64,000 nt of DNA from Cohnella zeiphila. GTDB taxonomy: Bacteria; Bacillota; Bacilli; Paenibacillales; Paenibacillaceae. This document shows positions 48,355-56,273 of this stretch, one piece after another. Position 1 is the first letter of the stretch. Each line of letters begins with the position of its first letter. The notes beneath the pieces were generated by a model. The model did not search any database and was not told the DNA's origin. It worked only from the letters and a program-made list of their open reading frames with translations. A program made the position numbers and the translations under genes. The stretch spans positions 1 to 64,000 of the forward strand of contig NZ_JACJVO010000042.1 of the NCBI RefSeq assembly GCF_014212055.1. The letters run 5' to 3'.

Positions 48355-50099
48355 CGGATCTCTGGTTCTACCTGAACAGGCTGCGCGGCTTCGCGGGAAT
48401 CCGCCTGTATACCCAGTTGGCCGCGATGATCGCGGTCGGACTGTTCGACGGGGTCGGCATTTATTTGCTCGCGCCCTTGCTCGGGCTGCTCGGGTTCTTC
48501 GGCGGGAGCTCCGGCAGCATTCCGCTGGCCGCCGGCTGGCTGGATGCGCTGCGCAGCCTGAACGTTGCTGCCGCCCTGCCCGTTCTGCTCGGGGTTTACG
48601 TGCTGGTGATGGCGATCCAGGCGCTGCTGCAGAAGGAGCAGAGCATTCGGGGCGCGCAGCTTCAACAAGGCTTCATCCGCCATTTGCGGCTCCGCATTTA
48701 TGAGGGACTGATGAGGTCGAACTGGCTTTTTTTCGTTCGGCGGCGCAGGTCGGACTTCCACCACGTGCTCACATCCGAATTGGCGCGGGTCAGCCAGGCG
48801 ACCTACTTGCTGATGCAGCTCGCGTCCTCGCTGGCGTTCACCGTCATTCAGATCGCCTTCGCCTTCTGGCTGTCGGCGAAGCTGACGGCCTTCGTCCTGA
48901 TCAGCGGCGCGGCGATCGCGCTCGCCATGCGCAGACGGATTCGCCGCGCCAAGGCGGTCGGCAATCAGACCAGCCTGCTGTCGCAAAGCTATTACGCCGG
49001 TCTGACCGATCACTTGGGCGGCATCAAAGAGATCAAGAGCAATCGGCTCGAGGCGTTCTATCTCGACTGGTTCCGTTCCCTGACCGGACGCATGGAAGCC
49101 AACTTCACGGCCTTCTCGAGGCTGCAGGCCGTAACGGAGTGCCTGTACCGGATCGCGGCGGCGGCCCTGATCGCCCTGTTCGTCTACTTGTCTTACGAGG
49201 TGTTCCGCGTGGCGCCGGGCCAGCTCATGCTGATCGTGATCATCTTCGCCAGGCTGTGGCCGCGCTTCACGGCGGTTCAATCCAACGCGGAGCAGATCTA
49301 CTCGGCGATTCCCGCGATCCGCAGCCTGCGCCAATTGGAGCGGGAGTGCGAAGCCGCCCGGGAATCGGCGGACGACGAAGGAACCGGCATTCCGCGGGCC
49401 ATGCCCGTGAAGCAGGGGATCGAATGCAGCGGCGTTTTTTTCCGGTACGGAGAGGACGAGCAGTCGGAATATGCGCTGAAGGACATCAACGCGCGCATCC
49501 CGGCGGGGAAGATGACGGCGATTATCGGCAAGTCGGGGGCGGGCAAAAGCACGCTCGTCGACATTCTCATGGGGCTGCTGGAGCCGGTTCGCGGTACGGT
49601 CCTCATCGACGGCGTTCCGCTCGGAGAGGATACGCGGAACCTGCTGCGCCATTCCGTGGGCTACGTCGCGCAGGACCCGTTCCTGTTCCATGCCAGCATT
49701 CGGGAGAACCTCCAGGCCGTTCGCCCGGATGCCCGCGAGGAGGAACTGTGGGAAGCGCTGCGGTTCTCCGCTTCGGACGATTTCGTCAGACGGCTGCCCG
49801 AGGGGCTGGATACGATCGTCGGCGATCGCGGAGTCCGGCTGTCCGGCGGGGAGCGTCAGCGGCTGGTACTCGCCAGGGCCATGCTCAGGCGGCCGTCGAT
49901 TCTGGTGCTGGACGAAGCGACCAGCGCGCTGGATAACGAGAACGAGGCGCGGATCCAGGAGGCGATCGACCGGCTGAAGGGAACGATGACGATCATCGTC
50001 ATCGCCCATCGCCTGTCGACGATCCGGAACGCCGACCAGGTTCTTGTGCTGGAGCGGGGAGAAGTCGTGCGGGAGGAAGATCAGCAGCTTGCCAAGTAA
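48351..50099 (+). CDS. ABC exporter of the lasso peptide (D protein)
   Basis: This 582-residue half-transporter has six transmembrane segments (residues 20-300). The ATPase domain has Walker A IIGKSGAGKSTLVDILMGLL, the Q-loop VAQDPFLFHA, signature LSGGERQR, Walker B ILVLDEATSALD and the His switch VIAHRLS. It exports the mature peptide and probably gives self-immunity. It is the last gene of the lasso operon. Its last 19 bases overlap the 3' end of the APS kinase gene on the other strand. Confidence 0.93.
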   Translation: MTDLWFYLNRLRGFAGIRLYTQLAAMIAVGLFDGVGIYLLAPLLGLLGFFGGSSGSIPLAAGWLDALRSLNVAAALPVLLGVYVLVMAIQALLQKEQSIRGAQLQQGFIRHLRLRIYEGLMRSNWLFFVRRRRSDFHHVLTSELARVSQATYLLMQLASSLAFTVIQIAFAFWLSAKLTAFVLISGAAIALAMRRRIRRAKAVGNQTSLLSQSYYAGLTDHLGGIKEIKSNRLEAFYLDWFRSLTGRMEANFTAFSRLQAVTECLYRIAAAALIALFVYLSYEVFRVAPGQLMLIVIIFARLWPRFTAVQSNAEQIYSAIPAIRSLRQLERECEAARESADDEGTGIPRAMPVKQGIECSGVFFRYGEDEQSEYALKDINARIPAGKMTAIIGKSGAGKSTLVDILMGLLEPVRGTVLIDGVPLGEDTRNLLRHSVGYVAQDPFLFHASIRENLQAVRPDAREEELWEALRFSASDDFVRRLPEGLDTIVGDRGVRLSGGERQRLVLARAMLRRPSILVLDEATSALDNENEARIQEAIDRLKGTMTIIVIAHRLSTIRNADQVLVLERGEVVREEDQQLAK

Positions 50100-50692
50100 T
50101 TGCGCTCCTCCAGATAGCGAATCAGGTCGGCGACGGATTCCGCCGCCGGCCGGTTCTCCGTATCCAGAATCAACTCGGGCCGGACGGGAGCGTCGTAGCC
50201 CGCGCCGATTCCCGTGAAGTTGGAAATCTGGCCGCCGCGCGCCTTTTTGTACAGCCCCTTCGGATCCCTTCTCTCGCATTCCGCGAGCGGGCATTTCACG
50301 TAAATTTCGATAAACTCGCCGGGCGCCAGCATCTCGCGGACCATCCCGCGGTCCGCCTCGTTCGGAGAGACGAAGGCGGCCAGCACGACCAGGCCCGCGT
50401 CCACGAACAGCTTCGAGACCTCGCCGACCCTGCGGATATTTTCTTTCCGGTCCGCTTCGGAGAATCCGAGGTCTCGGCCCAATCCGTGCCGGACATTGTC
50501 GCCGTCCAGCACGTACGAAGCGATCCCCCGGCCGTGCAGCTCTTTCTCCATCGCGAAAGCAAGCGTCGTTTTGCCCGAACCCGGCAGTCCCGTGAACCAT
50601 AGGACATAGCTCGGATGTCCGAATCTTTGACTTCGGTCCCGGCGGGTGAGACTGGACCGCTGCCAGGTCACATTGCGGCTGTCTGAATCCAA
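50081..50692 (-). CDS. cysC: Adenylyl-sulfate kinase
   Basis: This 203-residue APS kinase makes PAPS, the donor used by sulfotransferases. Motifs are VLWFTGLPGSGKTTLAFAME (P-loop, about residues 30-49), VLDGDNVRHGLGRDLGFS and RVGEVSKLFVDAGLVVLAAF, then the ECERRDPKGLYKKARGG segment. TTG 50692 was chosen because an AAAGGGGGAG site precedes it by six bases. The frame stays open far upstream, but that part is not family-like. It stands alone rather than with sulfate-assimilation genes, beside a cluster that carries a sulfotransferase. Confidence 0.93.
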   Translation of the reverse strand: MDSDSRNVTWQRSSLTRRDRSQRFGHPSYVLWFTGLPGSGKTTLAFAMEKELHGRGIASYVLDGDNVRHGLGRDLGFSEADRKENIRRVGEVSKLFVDAGLVVLAAFVSPNEADRGMVREMLAPGEFIEIYVKCPLAECERRDPKGLYKKARGGQISNFTGIGAGYDAPVRPELILDTENRPAAESVADLIRYLEERNYLASC

Positions 50693-50827
50693 ATGCTCTC
50701 CCCCTTTCGATGCTCTCATCTTAACACAGAGCCCGGAACGGCGCCTGAAGCCGGCGGCGCAGCCCGTTTGTCCCGAATGGGCCATGAGACCCGATAAAAC
50801 ATTCACATGGAAAGGAAGCGATGAACC

Positions 50828-51361
50828 GTGGACAGGTACGTCACATGGAAGCGGGGCGTCGCGCTTGCTCTGCTGTGCGGCGTGATCGCGGCCATCTTTG
50901 CATTCTCCTCGCAGTCTTACCAGGCCCAGAACATCCAGCCTTTTCTGAAGCATGCCCTTTCGAAGGAAACGGCGGAACGGATCATTCCCAATCTGAACAT
51001 TCGGTATGACGGCAAATCGTACCAAAGGGATGTCAACCCGTTCGGCCTGATCGAGTTTCTGTTCCGCAAAGGCGCCCATCTGTTCGTCTACGGGTCCTTG
51101 GCAAGCGCGGCAGCGCTCGTTCTGCGAACGTTCCGGGCTCGGGAATCGGTCGCCGTCTCCTTGTCCCTGCTGGCCGTGCTCATCGTCGCGTCTCTGGACG
51201 AATGGAACCAGCGCTACTCCTCGGAGCGCACGCCGACCGTTCAGGATATTTTCGTCGATCTGATCGGCGGCTTGATCGGCCTTGCGATATGTTATGCGAT
51301 CTCCCGCTTGTTTCGCCGCGCGAGAAGAGCCTATTCTCTCCGCAGCCGACGCGATCGATAA
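50828..51361 (+). CDS. VanZ-family membrane protein
   Basis: This 177-residue protein has four transmembrane segments and the VanZ pattern: IFAFSSQS after the first segment, FRKGAHLFVYGSLASAAALV near residue 80, and the ASLDEWNQRYSSERTPTVQD turn followed by IFVDLIGGLIGL. VanZ of vancomycin clusters lowers teicoplanin susceptibility, but most family members are of unknown function in the envelope. GTG 50828 follows an AAAGGAAG site. It faces away from the APS kinase gene and is probably not part of the lasso operon. Confidence 0.88.
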   Translation: MDRYVTWKRGVALALLCGVIAAIFAFSSQSYQAQNIQPFLKHALSKETAERIIPNLNIRYDGKSYQRDVNPFGLIEFLFRKGAHLFVYGSLASAAALVLRTFRARESVAVSLSLLAVLIVASLDEWNQRYSSERTPTVQDIFVDLIGGLIGLAICYAISRLFRRARRAYSLRSRRDR

Positions 51362-51370
51362 AAAAGCAAA

Positions 51371-51405
51371 GCAGCGCCCCTCTCGCCGATAGGAAAGGGC
51401 GCTGC
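51371..51405 (-). terminator. Intrinsic terminator of the YbjQ operon
   Basis: A 9-bp stem (51371-51379 with 51397-51405) is followed, on the minus strand, by a T-rich tail (TTTGCTTTTTT). It lies between two convergent genes and may serve both. Confidence 0.8.
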
Positions 51406-51407
51406 CG

Positions 51408-51671
51408 TTACTTGCGATTCGTTCGATTCGTTCGGTTCTCTTCGATGTTCTGGTAATATCGTTCCCCGGTATTCGGGTTGAACCAGACTTGCTGTTTGAT
51501 GCCGGTCGTCGGATCCGTAAAAATTTCGTTCGTCTTCTGAAAATCGAAGGGCGGCTCTTTGACGGATCGAGCCAGCCGGTTGCGGCGGTAAGCGACGGTT
51601 CCGGCGATCGAGATCAGAATGACAAGCGGACAGAAAATCAAGTAGAACGCAATCGCCCAGGTCCAAACCAT
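51408..51671 (-). CDS. Small membrane protein, unknown function
   Basis: This 87-residue protein has one N-terminal transmembrane segment (AIAFYLIFCPLVILISIAGT), then a basic YRRNRLAR stop-transfer, and a soluble tail with GIKQQVWFNPNTGERYY. The segment FNPNTGERYY looks like a small beta-turn motif but I do not recognise a family. It starts two bases after the YbjQ gene ends and is probably co-translated with it. Confidence 0.75.
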   Translation of the reverse strand: MVWTWAIAFYLIFCPLVILISIAGTVAYRRNRLARSVKEPPFDFQKTNEIFTDPTTGIKQQVWFNPNTGERYYQNIEENRTNRTNRK

Positions 51672-51673
51672 GA

Positions 51674-51994
51674 TTACGCCTTCTCCGCTACGACCGCCGT
51701 TCCGTAAGCCACGATCTCCGACATCGTCTGCCCGATCTCCCCGGAGTCGAACCGCATCATGATGACGGCATTAGCTCCCATGGCATGCGCGTTCTGGATC
51801 ATGCGGTCGATCGCGGCCTTGCGCGCATCCTCGATCATCTCGGTATACTCCTTGATCTCTCCTCCGAATACGCTCCGCAGGGAAGCCGTAATATTTCCTC
51901 CGATGCCGCGGCTTCTGACAGTAACTCCGAACACTTGACCCAGAACCCGCTCGATGCGATATCCGGCAATATTCTCCGTGGTTACGACCAGCAT
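51674..51994 (-). CDS. YbjQ/UPF0145-family protein
   Basis: This 106-residue protein begins MLVVTTENIAGYRIERVLGQ and has VRSRGIGGNITASLRS and the ARKAAIDRMIQNAHAMGANA helix, which define the YbjQ family. Members form beta-sheet pentamers; some annotations suggest heavy-metal binding, which is not proven. ATG 51994 follows a strong AAAAGGA site. The frame is open for 72 more codons upstream but that part has no family similarity, so it is left out. It is the first gene of a two-gene unit. Confidence 0.9.
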   Translation of the reverse strand: MLVVTTENIAGYRIERVLGQVFGVTVRSRGIGGNITASLRSVFGGEIKEYTEMIEDARKAAIDRMIQNAHAMGANAVIMMRFDSGEIGQTMSEIVAYGTAVVAEKA

Positions 51995-52093
51995 TCCTTT
52001 TCCCCCTAACCGATTGGTTGTTTTGACAGTACCATATTTTTGGCGTCCGGGATAGTATCGTCCCCGGGCGAGTCCGCCAACCTTGTTCCAATC

Positions 52094-52115
52094 GACAATT
52101 CTGTAGAAAATTGTC
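52094..52115. promoter_or_regulatory. Inverted repeat upstream of the YbjQ gene
   Basis: GACAATT (52094-52100) and AATTGTC (52109-52115) form a 7-bp inverted repeat with an eight-base centre, about 100 bases upstream of the YbjQ start. It could be an operator. The promoter elements around it were not identified. Confidence 0.35.
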
Positions 52116-52336
52116 CGGTTGACCGCTACCTTGTCGGGGGAAGACCGGATTGTCTCATCCGCCATTCCTTGCTTATCCATCGATTTGTCCGAAGTGCTTG
52201 CCGATAGCATCGCGTGGATTCGTTAGCGGCCGTCGCCCGCTATTGCCCGTCGTCACCCCCTGTCGCCCGCACACGCTTGCGTTCGCACCGATCCGGCGGA
52301 ACGGCTTCGCCTCGGGTCATCGGCCATTGCCTTAAG

Positions 52337-52368
52337 AACCGTCAGGGCGATCTTCCCTGACGGTTTTT
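52337..52368. terminator. Bidirectional stem-loop terminator
   Basis: An 11-bp stem (52337-52347 with 52355-52365) is followed by five T on the plus strand. No intact plus-strand gene lies directly upstream of it. It insulates the permease operon that starts at 52490. The stretch 52211-52336 contains GC-rich repeats of a CGCCCGC motif and no gene. Confidence 0.8.
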
Positions 52369-52410
52369 CTTGCACCCGAAATAAAGTCACCTCACCTTGA
52401 AATCGCCGCC

Positions 52411-52439
52411 TGTTTTTCGAGCATGCGCCCCTGTACAAT
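52411..52439 (+). promoter_or_regulatory. Candidate promoter of the sugar-uptake operon
   Basis: A TACAAT -10 (52434-52439) lies 17 bases after a weak TGTTTT -35 (52411-52416), and about 50 bases before the first permease start. The weak -35 suggests activation, possibly by the YesN-type regulator of the same cluster. Confidence 0.4.
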
Positions 52440-52489
52440 GAAAAACGTGAAAGGGTTTCCAACGAGAACGGCAAGGAGGTGCCGAACGG

Positions 52490-53461
52490 ATGAGCGCCAA
52501 CGCGGAGGCGCCGGGCCGGGCAGCAGCCGACAGGGCCTTGGGCAGCGCGAGACGGAGCAGATGGCTCCGGAAGCTGTACAAGCAGCGGTACTTGCAGGTC
52601 ATGGCTTTGCTCGGCGTTGCCTGGATGATCATTTTCAACTATATCCCGATGTACTGGATTCAGATCGCCTTCAAGGACTTCGACATCATCCTGCCGATGT
52701 CCCAGGCGCCTTGGGCGGGATTCGAGCACTTCAAGGAATTTCTGACGGACGACAATCTGTACCCGGTCATCCGCAACACGCTCGGCATGAGCTTGATCAA
52801 GCTCGTCGTCGGTTTTCCGCTGCCGATCGTCTTTGCCTTGCTGCTGAACGAGGTCCGCTCCATTCGGTTCAAGAAGTCGATTCAGACGATCTCGTACTTG
52901 CCGCACTTCCTGTCCTGGGTCATTCTCGGCGGCATTCTGGCGACCTGGCTGGCGGACGTCGGCATCGTCAACAAGGTTCTGATGGCGCTCGGCTTCATCG
53001 ACGAACCGATCACGTATTTGGCGGAACCCAACTACTTCTGGGCGATTGCCGTCGGATCAGATATCTGGAAGGAGCTCGGCTGGTCCGCGATCATCTATCT
53101 GGCCGCCATCAGCAGCGTCTCCCCGGAGCTGTACGAGGCGGCGACGATCGACGGAGCCGGACGGTTTCAGAAAATGCGGAGCATTACGCTTCCGTGCATC
53201 AAGGGAACGATTGCGATTCTGTTCATTCTGGCCGTCAGCGGACTGCTCAGCTCGAACTTCGATCAGATTCTCGTGCTTCGCAACGCGCTGAACGAGAGCA
53301 CGAGCAACGTGATCGACGTTTACGTCTACCAGGTCGGCATCGCGGACGGACGCTATTCCTACTCGGCCGCCGTCGGCTTGCTCAAGTCGATCATCGCGCT
53401 TGGCCTGCTGATCGGGGCGAACTTCGTGACGAAGAGGCTGAACGATACGTCCCTGTTCTGA
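52490..53461 (+). CDS. Sugar ABC transporter permease (LplB-like)
   Basis: This 323-residue protein has six transmembrane segments and the ABC permease EAA loop (ELYEAATIDGAGRFQKMRSI then TLPCIKGT). It begins after a strong AAGGAGGT site. The N-terminal WLRKLYKQRYLQVMALLGVA is typical of LplB/YtcP-type carbohydrate permeases of Paenibacillus, which are paired with large lipoprotein binding proteins. It probably imports an oligosaccharide using a shared ATPase encoded elsewhere; no ATPase gene is in this operon. Confidence 0.92.
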   Translation: MSANAEAPGRAAADRALGSARRSRWLRKLYKQRYLQVMALLGVAWMIIFNYIPMYWIQIAFKDFDIILPMSQAPWAGFEHFKEFLTDDNLYPVIRNTLGMSLIKLVVGFPLPIVFALLLNEVRSIRFKKSIQTISYLPHFLSWVILGGILATWLADVGIVNKVLMALGFIDEPITYLAEPNYFWAIAVGSDIWKELGWSAIIYLAAISSVSPELYEAATIDGAGRFQKMRSITLPCIKGTIAILFILAVSGLLSSNFDQILVLRNALNESTSNVIDVYVYQVGIADGRYSYSAAVGLLKSIIALGLLIGANFVTKRLNDTSLF

Positions 53462-53492
53462 TTTCCTTCGATGAAAGGCGGAGAGTTGCGCC

Positions 53493-54380
53493 ATGTTCAC
53501 CCTCAAGCGCCGATCGCCGGGAGAAGCCGTGTTCGATTGGATCAACGGCTTCCTGATGCTCGTCATCTGCTTTCTGACGGTGTACCCGATCTGGTACGTG
53601 GTCGTCAACGCGTTCAACGACGGGACGGACGCGATGCGCGGCGGCATCTATTGGTGGCCTCGCGCGTTCAGCCTCGACAGCTTCCGAACCGTCTTCCGGA
53701 GCAGCGGCATCATGACCGCAATGGGCATAACGGTCGCGAAGACGGTTGTCGGCACGGTCATGCACGTCCTGTTCACCGCGATGGTGGCGTACGCTCTGTC
53801 CCGGAAAGAGCTGATCGGACGCCGGCTGTATATGATTCTGGGCACGGTCACGATGTTTTTCAGCGGCGGGCTCATTCCGACGTTCCTGCTCACCCGCGAT
53901 CTCGGCATGCTCGACCATTTTATCGTTTATATCGTTCCGGCCATGTTCAGCTTCTTCGATCTGATCATCTTCCTCAGCTTCTTCCGGGACATTCCGGAAG
54001 GGCTTACGGAGGCGGCGGAGATCGACGGAGCCGGCGACTTCTCCATCTTCTTCCGCATCGTCATTCCGGTGTCGATGCCGGTGGTCGCCACGATCGCCCT
54101 GTTTCACGGCGTCTATCAATGGAACGATTATTTTACCGGCATGATCTATGTCAACAACACCGATCTGCAGCCGATCCAGACCTATCTGTACCGGGTCGTG
54201 GCGCAGGCCAGCTCCAATCAGATGCTCGCGGCCATCCCGAGCGGCGTGACGACCAACGTCACGAGCCAATCGCTCAAGCTGGCGACGATGGTCGTCACCA
54301 CCGCCCCGATCGTGTTCGTGTATCCTTTCCTCCAGAAGTATTTCGTGAAAGGGTTCATGATCGGGTCGCTCAAAGGCTAG
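53493..54380 (+). CDS. Sugar ABC transporter permease (LplC/YtcP-like)
   Basis: This 295-residue protein has six transmembrane segments and the EAA loop EGLTEAAEIDGAGDFSIFFR. It carries the start pattern RRSPGEAVFDWINGFLMLVI found in the second permease of LplBC-type systems. It lies 31 bases after the first permease and 81 bases before the binding-protein gene. The pair forms the channel for the lipoprotein-delivered sugar. Confidence 0.92.
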   Translation: MFTLKRRSPGEAVFDWINGFLMLVICFLTVYPIWYVVVNAFNDGTDAMRGGIYWWPRAFSLDSFRTVFRSSGIMTAMGITVAKTVVGTVMHVLFTAMVAYALSRKELIGRRLYMILGTVTMFFSGGLIPTFLLTRDLGMLDHFIVYIVPAMFSFFDLIIFLSFFRDIPEGLTEAAEIDGAGDFSIFFRIVIPVSMPVVATIALFHGVYQWNDYFTGMIYVNNTDLQPIQTYLYRVVAQASSNQMLAAIPSGVTTNVTSQSLKLATMVVTTAPIVFVYPFLQKYFVKGFMIGSLKG

Positions 54381-54461
54381 AGACCGTTTATCCGTCCGGC
54401 GACGATCGCGGGGACCGATAATAGAAGCAAGCCAATCTTCTCATAAGAAGGGGTCGAAAAA

Positions 54462-56183
54462 ATGGGAACGAAGCGCAAATGGATAACCTCCCTGCTGGCC
54501 GCAACGGCCGCCTTGTCGCTGGCCGCGTGCTCTTCCGGCGGCAATAACGCCGCAAGCGGCAACAGCGCATCGTCGGGCGGCGGCAGCCCGGACGCAAGCT
54601 CTTCAACGCCGGCCGCGACGACGACGGCGTCGGCATCAGCAAGCCCGCAGGCTTCAGCATCGGGGGACGGAGACCAGCCCGCCTGGCAAGCCGATACTTC
54701 GCCGATTACCTTTGACTGGTACATCAACTTCTCCTGGTTCAACTCGAAGTGGGGCGACGACGCCGTGGCGAAATACGTGACGAAGAAGACCGGCGTCAGC
54801 CTGAACTTCGTCGTGCCGGCCGGCAACGAGGCCGAGAAGCTGAACACGATGATGGCTTCCGGTTCGCTCCCGGACTTTATCACGCTCGACGCGAACGACG
54901 TCGCCGTGCGGAAGATGATCAACGGCAAGCTGGTGCTGCCGCTGAACGAGCTCGCCGACCAATACGACGCCTACTTCTATAAGGCGACCGACCCGGCCAA
55001 GGTCGGCTGGTTTACGCAGCCGGACGGCAACATCTACGGCTATCCGGACGCCTCGTCGTCGCCGGCGGATTACGAGAAATACGGCTCGAACTTCGCGTCG
55101 AACCAGACGTTCGAGGTTCGCAAGGACATGTACGAAGCGCTCGGCAAGCCGGATATGTCGACGCCGGAAGGCTTCCTGAACGCCTTGAAGCTGGCGAAGG
55201 AGAAGTTCCCGGACGTGGACGGCCAGCCGCTCATCCCGCTCGGCCTGCACGAATTCACCGACAACGGCAACTATTCGCTGGAAGGGTATCTGCAGAACTT
55301 CCTGGCCATTCCGCAGCAGAAGGACGGCAAGCTGTACGATGGCAGACAGGATCCGGAGTATTTGAAGTGGCTCAAGACGCTGCGCAAGGCGAACGAGATG
55401 GGCTTGCTGTCCAAGGACATCTTCATCGACAAGCGCCCGCAGATGGAAGAGAAGATGGCGCAAGGCCGATACTTCGCGATGCTTTATCAGCGCTCCGACT
55501 TTACAACGCAGAATCTGTCTCTGTACCAGCAAGATCCGAACAAAGTATACATCGCCATCGACGGTCCGGCGAACGGCAACCATGACAAGCCGACATTGGA
55601 CGGCCCGGGCATCTCCGGCTGGACCGTAACGCTGATCTCCAAGAATGTAAAGGACAAGAAGCGCGCCATCTCCTTCCTGAGCTATCTGATCAGCGAAGAA
55701 GGCGAGAAGGACATGTTCCTGGGCGAGAAAGGCGTCACCTACGACACGATCGACGGGAAGGATCAGTTCCTGCCCGAAGTGGTCGATCTGCTGAACAAGG
55801 ACCGCACCGCGTTCGACCAGAAGTACGGCGCTTCCTATAAGTACTGGATGCTCATGGATACGAACATGAACCTGCAATGGGCGCCGCCGAGCGTCGAACC
55901 GGCGAAGCAGCTGGAGGATTGGACGAAGGGCAAGACGATCAGCATGTCGGAGTTCAAGGGCATCGACCCGCCTCCGGAGACGAAGGAAGGGATCGCGAAG
56001 AGCAAGAACGACCGGTTGTGGGGCAAGACGCTGCCCAAACTGCTGCTTGCGAAATCGGACGAGGAATTCGATAATATTTTCAACAAATACTTGGCGGACC
56101 GCAGCGATCAGGATGCGATCGACGCGTATCGCCAGGGCGCTTACGAGGCGAATATCAAGAAGCTGGAAGCGTTGAACAAGTAA
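54462..56183 (+). CDS. Extracellular solute-binding lipoprotein (LplA-like)
   Basis: This 573-residue precursor has a lipoprotein signal with lipobox LAAC (Cys about residue 23), then a Ser/Ala/Thr-rich linker to about residue 72. The binding domain is of family 1 type (TFDWYINFSWFNSKWGDDAV near the start). Its length matches LplA-type proteins that bind oligosaccharides. It is followed by a hairpin and then by the sensor kinase gene. Near its C terminus it carries the repeated-charge segment SDQDAIDAYRQGAY typical of this group. Confidence 0.93.
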   Translation: MGTKRKWITSLLAATAALSLAACSSGGNNAASGNSASSGGGSPDASSSTPAATTTASASASPQASASGDGDQPAWQADTSPITFDWYINFSWFNSKWGDDAVAKYVTKKTGVSLNFVVPAGNEAEKLNTMMASGSLPDFITLDANDVAVRKMINGKLVLPLNELADQYDAYFYKATDPAKVGWFTQPDGNIYGYPDASSSPADYEKYGSNFASNQTFEVRKDMYEALGKPDMSTPEGFLNALKLAKEKFPDVDGQPLIPLGLHEFTDNGNYSLEGYLQNFLAIPQQKDGKLYDGRQDPEYLKWLKTLRKANEMGLLSKDIFIDKRPQMEEKMAQGRYFAMLYQRSDFTTQNLSLYQQDPNKVYIAIDGPANGNHDKPTLDGPGISGWTVTLISKNVKDKKRAISFLSYLISEEGEKDMFLGEKGVTYDTIDGKDQFLPEVVDLLNKDRTAFDQKYGASYKYWMLMDTNMNLQWAPPSVEPAKQLEDWTKGKTISMSEFKGIDPPPETKEGIAKSKNDRLWGKTLPKLLLAKSDEEFDNIFNKYLADRSDQDAIDAYRQGAYEANIKKLEALNK

Positions 56184-56208
56184 GTGACGTTATCCATACG
56201 GAAACGGC

Positions 56209-56240
56209 GGCCTGGGGATCCTGCGAAGGATGCCCGGGCC
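56209..56240 (+). terminator. Hairpin between binding protein and sensor kinase
   Basis: Paired GGCC/GGCC, GGG/CCC and ATCCT/AGGAT segments form an imperfect stem-loop with a GCGA loop, 25 bases after the stop. It lacks a T-run. It could act as an mRNA-stabilising or attenuating hairpin that favours binding-protein expression over the regulators. Confidence 0.45.
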
Positions 56241-56273
56241 TTGCGGTTATTTATCGGCGGGGTGTGAGCGGGA

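Noticed and set aside
48264..50600. Minus-strand open frame of 778 codons opposite the lasso exporter
   Set aside because: Its N-terminal part is the APS kinase DNA read in the wrong frame, the rest is a shadow of the exporter gene.
51995..52210. 72-codon N-terminal extension of the YbjQ protein
   Set aside because: The extension lacks family similarity, while ATG 51994 has a strong ribosome site and gives the normal length.
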